The position numbers and the translations under genes were made by a program. From Artemisia argyi (lineage: Eukaryota; Streptophyta; Magnoliopsida; Asterales; Asteraceae), in NCBI GenBank assembly GCA_030686995.1, contig CM060693.1, forward strand, positions 121,547,228 to 121,611,227: a stretch of 64,000 nt of DNA. Reading direction: 5' to 3'. Shown one piece after another: positions 25,390-37,422 of this stretch (position 1 is the first letter of the stretch; every line of letters starts with the position of its first letter). The notes beneath the pieces are model-generated. The model did no database searches and had not been told where the DNA came from. It saw only the letters and a list, made by a program, of their open reading frames with translations.

Positions 25390-26688
25390 GTTGGTGCCTA
25401 CAAGAATCGCACCAGCAAGGTTACCAAGTGATGACCATATGTCTCCACAGGTTACCACCGAGTGTACGACCGGTCATGCTGGCATACCCGGGCCTTCTTT
25501 TCAAACAGAGCTAGGTTAGTGCTGTAGTTGCTTTTTGAATCACATTCATAGGATTTCTATCCCAAAGGTTTCAGCAAATACCCGCCAATGTTGTTGAATA
25601 TGTGGTACTGTCACGATGTTAAAATTAGCTTACCGTTTCTTTTTTGTTATATACCAGCTTCACAGGGAGAAGATGTAAGTATGTGTGGGCGTCTCGCTTC
25701 CAGAAGTCGGCGCCAACGGCGTCCAGCAAACCGTGAACAACCACACGCAACTAACGACACCGCACCTGCAACAAGAGCAGGTCCGTTCCGGTTTTATGCC
25801 AACTTTGATTATCAATATGCCTCTTACATACGTATGCTTATCTAACTAAGGCTCACATTTCTTTCCTTCTTTTTTATAGGACCACCCGCAGAATACAAGC
25901 GGTTTTCTGAGTACAACTGCGTGTGCCGGTACGCACAATTTTGGTATGAAGAGAGGCTCAGTAATTCCACACGAGCTTCCGGCCCCCTATATAACCGATG
26001 TTGTATGGGTGGAAGGGTAAGGCTGTTTTTGCTGCTCGAATACCCATATTATATTCGACAACTTTATGCGGACAACCACTTTATGACAAATATTCGGGCT
26101 TACAACCAAATGTTTGCTATGACATCTCTCGGAGCTAACATAGACGAAACGGTTAATGTAGGCAGGGGCCCGTATGTGTTCAAGGTTTCGGGCCAGTTTT
26201 ACCATCGGATAGGCCACTATTGCCCTCTTGAGAATGAGAATCCAAGGTTTTTGCAGTTGTATATCTATGATACTGCTAATGAGGTTGCATACAGGTTGAG
26301 TCACTTTCGGAACAATGCATCAACGACTCTGCGTCCGGATATTGTTGCGGGACTTATAGATTTTTTGGATCATAACAATGCACAGGTTCAACTCTTCAGG
26401 ATGGCACGCGACAAACTTAATGAAGCTAATGTCCCCGAGTTTAAGCTACGCCTGTATGGTGTTGTTGGTGACACACGGTATGAGCTCCCCACTGCAGATT
26501 CTATTGGGGCGTTGGTATTTCAATCAGGACCAGAAACATCTTCAGAATTTGACATTGTCATTCAGCGCTATTCTGGCGATCCGGAAAGGGTTAGCAAGTT
26601 ACACCCCTGTTAAATGTCGTTCCAGCTCCCATTATTGTTTGTCTATGGTGAGCAAGGGCACCAAATAGGCCTCAGGCTGCTTGATGCA
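25390..26688 (+). pseudogene. Helitron N-terminal domain exons, with premature stop
   Basis: An exon ends at about 25513 (…FQTEL). The next runs about 25658-25784 (ASQGEDV… to ATRA), then a 95-bp intron (GTCCGT…TAG), then a long exon from 25880. That exon reads GPPAEYKRF…YAQFWYEERL…CCMGGRV, …IRAYNQMFAMTSLGA…, NVGRGPYVFKVSGQFYHRIG, and …ENPRFLQLYIYDTANE. These are the conserved blocks that precede the Rep nuclease in plant Helitron proteins. At 26611-26613 a TAA replaces the aromatic codon in the HP-[SC]-Y-M-[AS] block; the frame then stays open (MSFQLPLLFVYGEQG) up to E2, which inserted at 26688. So the protein was already, or later became, truncated. Confidence 0.85.
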
Positions 26689-29600
26689 TGATGAGTGCTC
26701 AAACACTCATCATTTTTGGTCAAATCTGAACTGCAAAACATACAAAAACACTCAGTAATGCATCAAAATACTAAAAATATTTCAAAATTGTGTTTTATAT
26801 GTTTTAGATGCAAAATGAGTAAAAACAGATGAAAAACGTACAAAATTTGAAAATTGGCAGTTTCAGTCCCCCAACTTTCATAAAATGACAAAACTAGTCC
26901 CTGGTCATTCAAAATATGGAAAATTATCACCAAAGGTCCTTTTGAAATCATAAGTTGTCATATTTAGTCCTTTGGTGAAAAATCTCAAAAGTTTTGGAAA
27001 TTTGCAATTTAGTCCCTGGAGTTTCAGAAATTGACAGAATTGGTCCTTGGTGGGAAATTTTTGAAAGAAAAATCATTTTTGGTCCTTGAAAATAAAAAAT
27101 TATCAAAAATGGACCTTGGGAGGAAAGTTTGAGGAAATATCATGTTTGGTCCCTTAAGTTTGGCAATTTGTCAGTTTTGGTCCCTGGAATATTTCAAAAG
27201 TGGAAAAGTGCACCATCATCATTGGATTATGGAATTGTGGCAGAAATAACCCTTTAACCAAGTTTGGAAAGTTTCAAAACCTGCCCCTCCAAATTCAAGA
27301 TTTTACAAAGTTGGTCCTTGTGTTAAATACTAAACCAAACGGACCATTGTTATTATTATAAAACAGAACCAAACCCAAAACCATACAACACCACCCCTGG
27401 CCTAATCTACTCCCCTTGGCCCATTATCACCCATGGCGTAACTCCCATTTTAATACTTCCCACCCCAGGGTCAACAAGTCAGCAAGCCAGGGTCAAACAA
27501 ACAGTCAAACTCACCACCATCTCCTTCCACCGTTTTTCTGCAACCTGTCTCCATCCCCCTTCCTCACCTTTCCCACAAAATACTCATCTTCCTCCACCCT
27601 TTTCCCCTACAACCTTCCCCCTCATAAATTCTCACCTGTAACACCTACCCCCACCCAAAACTACTTGTATCCATTTTTCCCGCCAAAACAAGATGAACGG
27701 CTAGGATCAAAAGTACACATCCATTGGCTCACAAGTGAAGTGGGATTGACTCAAAGACTCACCCCAGTCCATATATATCAAGAAAAGAAGAAAGAGAAGG
27801 GGCAAGTAGTGTAGACGTAGGAGTAGTGTAATTTAGATAAGGTAATTTTACAATTTCAGTGTGTACTTTGTTTTCTTAATGTAATTTCAAGCTTTCTAGT
27901 GTTCTATAAACCTGTTGCAATAATCAAATTCAGTTTCTAATTCATATTCAAGTTTATGTCATTTTTACCTTAAAAATCTCATTTAGCTCTTATATTGTTA
28001 AAAGTTGTTTGATAATTGTCCTGTGAGTTCAATTAAGTCCCTAATAAGCTTTTGAAAGCTTCCTAAGTTTTAAAACAAGTCTCATTCAGTTTTGCTCATA
28101 ATTCTCAAAAATTCCACAAAAAATAGTCATAAATAAAAAATTCAGTGTTACTAATGATGAAGCTGGGAGCTTGGATGAAAATGGATGCCCATGGTTTTTA
28201 GTGCCTTTTGGGAGGCATTAGGAAGTATTTGTATTCCTTGGTACTCAGTTCTAAGTCCGGATCATTTGTAAGGTTTATTTTTACTTTTTGGCATTTTACT
28301 GTGCTATCAGTTAGAATACTGTTTATGTGATGTTTTTATGTTTCTTAGGGTTATATAAGTCAGTTTAATGCTTAATATGTCCTACTTATTCAGTAACTCT
28401 TAGTTGTTCATTTTCTTCATTTCACTGCCTCATGTTACCATATTTGTGATTTTTAGTTTTTATTGTTATTATTAGTGTCATTGTGATCATTTCAGTCTAC
28501 TATGTCATTATATGTGCTAATATTGCAAGTTCATGGACTATATCAGTGGAATTCTTAAAAAATCTCAAAATCAGTTTACAAGAAGGGTGTTTGGATTAAC
28601 TGTTTAATCTGTGATATAGGGTGTTAGTGTTGTTGTTCTTGTTTGATGTATGACCTAACATGTTCTAATATCTCATTTAAACCATAAAACCCAGTGACTC
28701 TTTGTAGAAAAGTCAAAATGACCTTTGATCTTGCTTAAGTATTCACTGTTAGTGTTTCATGTTTGCATAATCATCTTATTCAGTTAATAGTTGTTGTAAT
28801 TGCTTATTTTAGTCTTAGTATCACTTATTATTACATATCTAGTCATTAGAATCAGTTTATACTTCACCAAAGTCAAAGTAGTAGTAGATCTTAAAAAGTC
28901 AAAATTGACCCTAGGCAGAAAATCTCAAAATTTCAAGGAATTATTCTGAATTTTATGATTTGATTTAGGCTTTGAAACTTATTGCTACTTATAGTCTACC
29001 AGCTGAACTTGAGCTTCTTGCAATTTTTATAATTTTTTGAATTTTCTGGTGGGCCCCACACCCATCCAAACTCACTTGCAGGGCAAGGTGATGCCCTGTG
29101 CATCAGACCACACAGCCACCACCACCACTTTGGTGGTAGTTTCTGGCCACCTCAGTGGGTCCCATTGTCCAAATATAGGTTCTTTCAACCCCTCTCCTGG
29201 CAACCTTCAAGGTTTGACCAAGAATCGGACCTTAGACCCTGTGGACCCCATCTGAATTTAGCCCAAATCTTTGTCCCATTTTTAGTGATCAAATAAGAAT
29301 TTAAGTGCTTATTTAAGTGTTTATAGCTTATCCTGTGAGCTTATTCATTTGAATCTTGCTTAAACATGTTCACTTAACTCATTGGAACCAAAATCACTCA
29401 TAGTGGGTCCCACTTAAGCTCATTTGAGCTTAATTTCCTTTTTGGTAAACATAAGTCAACTGTCAAGCTTTTTAGCTTGCATTTAGCTTATTTTTAAGCT
29501 TTGGAAATTTTGTTTTCATAAAAGTTCCATGTTTTTAGTATTCTAAGAGTTTTGTAAAAGAAAAATCCAGAAAAACAAATTTAATTATAAGTGATAGTTT

Positions 29601-30566
29601 CTATTTAATGCAATTTAAATTTTAATTTTCCTTTTTAGATTTTTATTAAGCACTTGGCATTTTTATATTTTTCTTAAATTCCTTTTATGTTAAAGTAATT
29701 TCAGTAATTTTTCTAGATTTTTATATTATCGTTTAGTATTTATTAGATTTAATATTAGTTTAATTAATAATTAATTAATAATTAAGTTTTAAATAGCATT
29801 ATTAGTTTTATAAAGTAAACCCTAATTTTTATATTTTTCCTAGATTTTATATGTTGTAAAATAATTTTAGAAATTTTCTTGTAATTTCTACTGTTCATTT
29901 GCTAGTTTTTATAATTTATTTAGTTTAATTAGTAATTAATTAATATTTAATATAATAATTAGTAAAATAGTGTAAAAATATATAAAATAAACTTTTTATA
30001 ATTTTTTAGGATTCCTGTGATGGTTAATTAGATTTATAAAATTTTTCTTAATTTTCTAAGTTAGTTTGTTATTTTTAATAATTTAAATTAATTAAAATTT
30101 TTAAGTAATTAATAATTAGTAATTAATTAATATTAAATAAGTAAATAGTGTAAAAATTATTTTTCTTTTTCTAAAAATTTTCTTTTATCATTAGGATTGT
30201 AAAAAGTTAATTTTCATAGTCATAAGTATTTTATTTCCTTAAAACTCGCGTTTTATCTCGTACGTTCACGTAACTTTAAACTGAACGTATGCGTTTTTAG
30301 GTTTTAAACATTTCTGGTTTTTCCAACTTTCTAGTCTTGTTTATATAGCTTATTTAAGCTTTTTATTTGTAGATTCCTTAGTTTAATCAAACTCAACCCC
30401 TTTTCCGTCCAGATTCACCCGATCACAAACCCGTTTGTTAACTATCACACCTCGTCGGGACATAACGACCCGGGGAAACACTATATTCCGCGGAGATTGA
30501 TGCTAGGCTGTTTGACCTAGTTGACCATCCTTTGGTCAATTTAGGTTGACTGTTTAGCATCAATCA
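26689..30566 (+). repeat. E2 5' LTR
   Basis: It starts TGATGAGTGCTC and ends GCATCAATCA. TATATAT at 27772-27778 is a plausible promoter. The 132-codon open frame at 27416-27814 lies across this promoter, is Pro/Ser/His-rich, and recurs in the 3' LTR; I regard it as chance. Degenerate GGGAC/GTCCY periodicity fills about 26870-27330. Confidence 0.95.
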
Positions 30567-30571
30567 AAATT

Positions 30572-30589
30572 TGGCGCCGCTGCCGGGGA
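30572..30589 (+). promoter_or_regulatory. E2 primer-binding site, tRNA-Asp(GUC)
   Basis: TGGCGCCGCTGCCGGGGA, 5 nt after the 5' LTR, one mismatch to the tRNA-Asp 3' complement. Confidence 0.85.
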
Positions 30590-30872
30590 GGTTGTGCGCG
30601 TTATTCTTAAACAGTTTTCAGATTAGTGAATCGGGATATACATCCATTGTATATTTACCACCCTTGTTCATATTATCTTCTTATTTTCTTATAAAAATAA
30701 AACTGTTCTCAAAAACATTTTAAACTCAGTTTTCAACGAACACATAAACACAAAAACATTTTCTTTCCTATTTGTATAAAATGTTTATCCAAAAACCCAA
30801 AAATATTCACCTTTACCCTCTCACATCTCTGATTCTTCATTCCTTACCCTCCCAAACCTTTTGATTTTTTCT

Positions 30873-32732
30873 ATGTCTCATCCACACCTTCTTATTTGCC
30901 AATGGTGTGGTAGTTCTCATAATGGTGACAATTGCCCCAGTTGTGGCATGGTAGAGTCAGGAAACGGGTCTGTCTATAACCAGAATCCCTATTCCTACCA
31001 TGACACGACTGATTTATTCCATCAGCTACCACACCATGAGACTCAGCAGTTTTACTGTTGTGAGTACTGTGGTGGTTCACATTACAGTTCTAATTGTCAA
31101 TCGGGAAACACGCTTGTCTATGAGCAGTTTCCTGATAACAATTATGACTCAAACACATACAACCCACAGCCACATCAGTTTTACTGTTGTGATTACTATG
31201 GAGGTCCACACTCTAGCTCGGATTGTCAAACAAGGAATCCATTTCCTTCTAACAATTACGACTATTCGTTTTCAGACCCACCTCCACAGTACCATTTGAT
31301 TCACACAACTCCTCATAATACTGAGCAAGACCTTTTACTTATGGAGGAGTTGGTTACTACATCGTTTCGAGACTCTCGTGAGAAATCTATGGCAGAATTA
31401 CTTGCTGAAGAACGAGATGCTAGAAATGAATTGAGCATGGAAGAATTGCTAGTCTTAGAACAAGCAGCTATAACACGTGCCAAATTTCGTAAAGCTACTC
31501 TTCTAGACTGTGATGATGATAGTGATTATGAAGATACCCTTGATATCCTTCAATTTTATAAGGGTTCGTCAGATTCATCATTTGTGATTCCTCCCATTGA
31601 AAATCAGGGAGAAAATAATGTGACGGAGAAATTATTAGCAGAAGATCAAATGGAACTTGTACAATCCATGAATGCTAGCTCCTCTCATCTCCCTCAGTCT
31701 GTTGTTATCACACCCGAAGTTCACACTCACTCTCTAAACATGGGGGATGAGCATCTTAGCACTGTTCCTAATAAGGAATCGGACGAATTAATAAAGTCTA
31801 GTATTGAGATCCTAGTCCCAATCCCGAGAGAGTCACAGGGAACTTTTGATCAAGTGTGTGATATTCCTTCACCCCCTGGTAATCCAAATGATCAAATTGA
31901 GACTGTCTCTGATTCCAGTGATGATTGTTTATCTTATGGAGACATTGTGTATGTTGATGCATCCCTTCCCCACTCTAATGTTGACTTTCTTCTCGAGGAG
32001 TTCACCGATGAACTCACTGACACCAATTCACTTCCATCGGGAAGTGATGATGATCTCTTTGATTTCAAAGATGATATGGAAGAAGTCGAAGCATTCCTTG
32101 CCCTAGATAGTTCAACTTTGTATGAAGTTGATGATAACTATCTTGATTCTGAGGGGGATATTCTTTTCCTTGAAAGCTTATTGAATGATGATCCATCACT
32201 CAACTCCTATCTCAACACCGGGCTTAGTGATTCAAATACTGATGAAAATTCTTTATCTTATGGAGACATCAATGATGTTGATGAAATTCCTTCTGAGCCC
32301 GTCATTGATCACCATATCATGACTCCTCCGGAGTATGATGGCAAGAAACATCATGATCGGGGGGAAAGATTCTCAATCATGAGAATTTGTATTTCTATGA
32401 CAAATTATCCCACCCTCCCTCCCGGGATGTTTTCTAACCCTAAGAGCTTAACCGACAAAATCCAAATTCAGGAAACTAAACCTGATCTTGAGGATGAGCA
32501 TCCTTTCATGATTATTTTCATGACATTCATGGTGCCTTCCTCTCTTCTTCACTCCTTCGGGAATGAAGACACTATCTTTGACCCCGGCATTTTCATGTAT
32601 CATTATCTTGAGCCGGGTTTATATCTCATTGGTGTGGAACTTTCACGTGCTTCAAATGTTTGTCCAAACATCTTGAATGGAAGTCTGATGGAGATTGTTT
32701 CTCCCACATCATGCTTCCCCAAGGACAAATGA
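30873..32732 (+). CDS. E2 gag-like protein with N-terminal Cys/His knuckles
   Basis: Start ATG 30873 (MSHPHLL), the first ATG of the conserved frame. The open frame extends 12 nt upstream only through a TTG codon. It gives about 619 residues. It is colinear with the E1 protein: CQWCG…CPSCG, CEYCGGSHYSSNC, CDYYGGPHSSSDC (the second Cys of the third knuckle has become Tyr), a helix with KSMAELLAEERDARNELSME, and an acidic Asp/Ser tail. A short stretch near residues 490-550 differs from E1 (…KKHHDRGERFSIMRICISM…), consistent with an indel or frame slip there. No catalytic pol motifs. A role in binding or packaging element RNA is inferred from family context only. Confidence 0.75.
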   Translation: MSHPHLLICQWCGSSHNGDNCPSCGMVESGNGSVYNQNPYSYHDTTDLFHQLPHHETQQFYCCEYCGGSHYSSNCQSGNTLVYEQFPDNNYDSNTYNPQPHQFYCCDYYGGPHSSSDCQTRNPFPSNNYDYSFSDPPPQYHLIHTTPHNTEQDLLLMEELVTTSFRDSREKSMAELLAEERDARNELSMEELLVLEQAAITRAKFRKATLLDCDDDSDYEDTLDILQFYKGSSDSSFVIPPIENQGENNVTEKLLAEDQMELVQSMNASSSHLPQSVVITPEVHTHSLNMGDEHLSTVPNKESDELIKSSIEILVPIPRESQGTFDQVCDIPSPPGNPNDQIETVSDSSDDCLSYGDIVYVDASLPHSNVDFLLEEFTDELTDTNSLPSGSDDDLFDFKDDMEEVEAFLALDSSTLYEVDDNYLDSEGDILFLESLLNDDPSLNSYLNTGLSDSNTDENSLSYGDINDVDEIPSEPVIDHHIMTPPEYDGKKHHDRGERFSIMRICISMTNYPTLPPGMFSNPKSLTDKIQIQETKPDLEDEHPFMIIFMTFMVPSSLLHSFGNEDTIFDPGIFMYHYLEPGLYLIGVELSRASNVCPNILNGSLMEIVSPTSCFPKDK

Positions 32733-32741
32733 ATTCGGGGT

Positions 32742-32960
32742 CGAGTCAAGCTAGCGACTCGGTAAACAAAAACAGTAGCATGTTTATAGGGTTTTCACCC
32801 TAGGTGTGGGGGAGTTACCCATGCTATGATTACCAATAAAGTGAAAATACAAACTGGTGTTTCCACATTTAGATTGTAATGTTGCCCTTTTACGTTCAAA
32901 GAGTCGGCATAATAGCCGGGACTTTGAATATTAAGGACAATATTCATTCTAAGTGTGGCG
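32742..32960 (+). ncRNA. E2 post-ORF hairpin set
   Basis: Ten nt after the stop: CGAGTC-AAGCTAGC-GACTCG (32742-32761). Then TAGGG-TTTTCA-CCCTA (32787-32802) directly followed by GGTGTGGGGGAG, then a compound hairpin TTCAAAG…CTTTGAA (about 32895-32927), and GAATATTA-AGGA-CAATATTC (32926-32945) followed by AAGTGTGGCGGG. The order and spacing parallel E1, and partly E3/E4. Confidence 0.55.
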
Positions 32961-33112
32961 GGCTATTCTAGCGAACTTTATCACATTTTACTATCTAGTA
33001 CCCCCGTTTTTAGCCAAAATCTCAAAAAAATTTTAAAAATTTTTCACTGGTGCTTCAAAATTTTTGTGGTTATCAGTCCGCCATGTCTAAACGACAAAAA
33101 GGATTGGCTAAT

Positions 33113-33466
33113 CCAGGAGCAAATGGCTCTTGGTAAAGATATATCAAATCCTTTGATGGCTTGCAATTTGCCCAAAATCGTATGGTACCTCAACTCGCCA
33201 TATCCTAAAAAGTGAATGAGTTGGCTAGCCCGCAAGATTATGGCTTGTGGTAAAGGCAGTGGAAAAACCATAATTGGTAATCAGCTCACCAAGATGTTGA
33301 ATTTGTCCATCAAGAGTTGGCTAGTCCAGAAGCAAACGACTTTTGGTAAAGACGAATCAAATCCGTTGACAGCTGGTGGTTTGCTCAAAATCACATGGTT
33401 ATCAGGTGGACCATAGTTCTTAATTGAATCGATACATCTGGCTACTCCAGAAGTAATGGATTTTGG
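33113..33466 (+). ncRNA. E2 array of four short stem-loops
   Basis: The units are 33113-33133 (CCAGGAG/CTCTTGG), 33230-33250 (CCGCAAG/CTTGTGG), 33326-33346 (CCAGAAG/CTTTTGG) and 33447-33466 (CCAGAAG/TTTTGG, closing pair lost). They are spaced about 96-121 bp, each preceded by GGCTA and followed by TAAAG. They match the four units of E1 in the same sense-strand order. Confidence 0.6.
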
Positions 33467-33528
33467 TAAAGAGTTTAAAATCCATTAAGTTTTCAAAACA
33501 GTTTATTGCTAGGGACTAGCAATATTTT

Positions 33529-33540
33529 AGTGTGGGAGAT
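33529..33540 (+). promoter_or_regulatory. E2 polypurine tract
   Basis: AGTGTGGGAGAT abuts the 3' LTR start at 33541. Confidence 0.8.
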
Positions 33541-36500
33541 TGATGAGTGCTCAAACACTCATCATTTTTGGTCAAATCTGAACTGCAAAACATACAAAAA
33601 CACTCAGTAATGCATCAAAATACTAAAAATATTTCAAAATTGTGTTTTATATGTTTTAGATGCAAAATGAGTAAAAACAGATGAAAAACGTACAAAGTTT
33701 GCAAAATTGGCAGTTTCAGTCCCTCAACTTTCATAAAATGACAAAACTAGTCCCTGGTCATTCAAAATATGGAAAATTATCACCAAAGGTCCTTTTGAAA
33801 TCATAAGTTGTCATATTTAGTCCTTTGGTAAAAAATCTCAAAAGTTTTAGAAATTTGCAATTTAGTCCCTGGAGTTTCAGAAATTGACAGAATTGGTCCT
33901 TGGAGGGAAATTTTTGAAAGAAAAATCATTTTTGGTCCTTGAAAATCAAAAATTATCAAAAATGGACCTTGGGAGGAAAGTTTGAGGAAATGTCATGTTT
34001 GGTCCCTTAAGTTTGGCAATTTGTCAGTTTTGGTCCTTGGAATATTTCAAAAGTGGAAAAGTGCACCATCATCCTTGGATTATGGAATTGTGGCAGAAAT
34101 AACCCTTTAACCAAGTTTGGAAAGTTTCAAAACCTACCCCTCCAAATTCAAGATTTTACAAAGTTGGTCCTTGTGTTAAATACTAAACCAAACGGACCAT
34201 TGTTATTATTATAAAACAAAACCAAACCCAAAACCATACAACACCACCCCTGGCCCAATCTACTCCCCTTGGCCCATCATCACCCATGGCCCAACTCCCA
34301 TTTTAATACTTCCCACCCCAGGGTCAACAAGTCAGCAAGCCAGGGTCAAACAAACAGTCAAACTCACCACCATCTCCCTCCCCCGTTTTTCTGCAACCTG
34401 TCTCCATCCCCCCTCCTCACCTTTCCCACAAAATACTCACCTTCCTCCACCCTTGTCCCCTACAACCTTCCCCCTCATAAATTCTCACCTGTAACACCTA
34501 CCCCCACCCAAAACTACTTGTATCCATTTTTCCCGCCAAAACAAGATGAACGGCCAATATCAAAAGTACACATCCATTGGCTCACAAGTGAAGTGGAATT
34601 GACTCAGAGACTCACCCCAGTCCATATATATCAAGAAAAGAAGAAAGAGAAGGGGCAAGTAGTGTAGACGTAGGAGTAGTGTAATTTTGATAAGGTAATT
34701 TTACAATTTCAGTGTGTACTTTGTTTTCTTAATGTAATTTCAAGCTTTCTAGTGTTCTATAAACCTGTTGCAATAATCAAATTCAGTTTCTAATTCATAT
34801 TCAAGTTTATGCCACTTTTACCTTAAAAAACTCATTTAGCTCTTATATTGTTAAAAGTTGTTTGATAATTGTCCTGTGAGTTCAATTAAGTCCCTAATAA
34901 GCTTTTGAAAGCTTCCTAAGTTTTAAAACAAGTCTCATTCAGTTTTACTCATAATTCTAAAAAACTCCACAAAAAATAGTCATAAATAAAAAATTCAGTG
35001 TTACTAATGATGAAGCTTGGAGCTTGGATGAAAATGGATGCCCATGGTTTTTAGTGCCTTTTGGGAGGCATTAGGAAGTATTTGTATTCCTTGGTACTCA
35101 GTTCTAAGTCCGGATCATTTGTAAGGTTTATTTTTACTTTTTGGCATTTTACTGTGCTATTAGTTAGAATACTGTTTATGTGATGTTTTTATGTTTCTTA
35201 GGGTTATATAAGTCAGTTTAATGCTTAATATGTCCTACTTATTTAGTAATTCTTGGTTGTTCATTTTCTTCATTTCACTTCCTCATGTTACCATATTTGT
35301 GATTTTTAGTTTTTATTGTTATTATTAGTGTCATTGTGATCATTTTAGTCTACTATGTCATTATATGTGCTAATATTGCAAGTTCATGGACTATATCAGT
35401 GGAATTCTTAAAAAATCTCAAAATCAGTTTGCAAGAGGGGTGTTTGGATTAACTGTTTAATCTGTGATATAGGGTGTTAGTGTTGTTGTTCTTGTTTGAT
35501 GTATGACCTAACATGTTCTAATATCTCATTTAAACCATAAAACCCAGTGACCCTTTGTAGAAAAGTCAAAATGACCTTCGATCTTGCTTAAGTATTCACT
35601 GTTAATGTTTCATGTTTGCATAATCATCTTATTCAGTTCAATAGTTGTTGTAATTGCTTATTTTAGTCTTAGTATCACTTATTATTACATATCTAGTCAT
35701 TAGAATCAGTTTAAACTTCACCAAAGTCATAGTAGTAGTAGATCTTAAAAAGTCAAAATTGACCCTAGGCAGAAAATCTCAAAATTTCAAGGAATTATTG
35801 TGAATTTTATGGTTTGATTTAGGCTTTGAAACGTATTGCTACTTATAGTCTACCAGCTGAACTTGAGCTTCTTGCAATTTTTATAATTTTGTGAATTTTC
35901 TGGTGGGCCCCACACCCATCCAAACTCACTTGCAGGGCAAGGTGATGCCCTGTGCATCAGACCACACAGCCACCACCACCACTTTGGTGGTAGTTTCTGG
36001 CCACCTCAGTGGGTCCCATTGTCCAAATATAGGTTCTTTCAACCCCCCTCCTGGCAACCTTCAAGGTTTGACCAAGAATTGGACCTTAGACCCTGTGGAC
36101 CCCATCTGAATTTAGCCCAAATCTTTGTCCCATTTTTAGTGATCAAATAAGAATTTAAGTGCTTATTTAAGTGCTTATAGCTTATCCTGTGAGCTTATTC
36201 ATTTGAATCTTGCTTAAACATGTTCACTTAACTCATTGGAACCAGAATCACTCATAGTGGGTCCCGCTTAAGCTCATTTGGGCTTAATTTCCTTTTTGGT
36301 CAACATAAGTCAACTGTCAAGCTTTTTAGCTTGCATTTGGCTTATTTTTAAGCTTTGGAAATTTTGTTTTCATAAAAGTTCCATGTTTTTAGTATTCTAA
36401 GAGTTTTGTAAAAGAAAAATCCAGAAAAACAAATTTAATTATAAGTGATAGTTTCTATTTAATGTAATTTAAATTTTAATTTTCCTTTTTAGATTTTTAT

Positions 36501-37422
36501 TAAGCACTTGGCATTTTTATATTTTTCTTAAATTCCTTTTATGTTAAAGTAATTTCAGTAATTTTTCAAGCTTTTTATATTATCATTTAGTATTTATTAG
36601 ATTTAATATTAGTTTAATTAATAATTAATTAATAATTAAGTTTTAAATAGCATAATTAGTTTTTATAAAGTAAACCCTAGTTTTTATATTTTTCCTAGCT
36701 TTTATATGTTGTAAAATAATTTTAGAAATTTTCTTGTAATTTCTACTATTCATTTGTTAGTTTTTATAATTTATTTAGTTTAATTAGTAATTAATTAATA
36801 TTTAATATAATAATTAGTAAAATAGTGTAAAAATATATAAAATAAACTTTTTATAATTTTTTAGGATTCTTGTGATGGTTAATTAGATTTGTAAAATTTT
36901 TCTTAATTTTCTAAGTTAGTTTGTTATTTTTAATAATTTAAATTATTTAAAATTAGTTAAGTAATTAATAATTACTAATTAATTAATATTAAATAAGTAA
37001 ATAGTGTAAAAATTATTTTTCTTTTTCTAAAAAATTTCTTTTATCATTAGGATTGTAAAAAGTTAATTTTCATAGTAAAAAGTATTTTATTTCCTTAAAA
37101 CTCGCGTTTTATCTCGTACGTTCACGTAACTTTAAACTGAACGTACGCGTTTTCAGGTTTTAAGCATTTCTGGTTTTTCCAACTTTCTAGTCTTGTTTAT
37201 ATAGCTTATTTAAGCTATTTCTTTGTAGATTCCTTAGTTTAATAAATCTCAACCCCTTTCCCGTCCAGATTCACCCAATCACAAACCCGTTTGTTAACCA
37301 TCACACCTCGTCGGGACATAACGACCCGGGGAAACACTATATTCCGCGGAGATTGATTCTAGGCTGTTTGACCTAGTTGACCATCCTTTGGTCAATTTAG
37401 GTTGACTGTTTAGCATCAATCA
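33541..37422 (+). repeat. E2 3' LTR
   Basis: Partner of 26689-30566 with scattered differences. TATATAT lies at about 34625-34631. It ends TAGCATCAATCA before TSD ATGCA. Confidence 0.95.

Larger units (their letters stand above)
14631..25394 (-). mobile_element. LTR retrotransposon E1 (family 1, non-autonomous), TSD GTTGG
   Basis: The element spans 14636-25389 on the minus strand, flanked by perfect GTTGG at 14631-14635 and 25390-25394. LTRs are 14636-18552 (3') and 21472-25389 (5'), nearly identical by eye, implying a young insertion. The tRNA-Asp primer site is beside the right LTR and the polypurine tract beside the left. The 2.9 kb interior has one ORF and a structured non-coding segment but no protease, RT, RNase H or integrase. 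It must be mobilised in trans, probably by a Ty3/gypsy (Athila/Tat-type) relative, judging by primer and post-ORF motifs. Confidence 0.95.

Noticed and set aside
27416..27814. 132-codon ORF in E2 LTR (again at 34269-34667)
   Set aside because: It overlaps the promoter, is Pro/Ser/His-rich, has no domain, and is present only because LTRs are duplicated.
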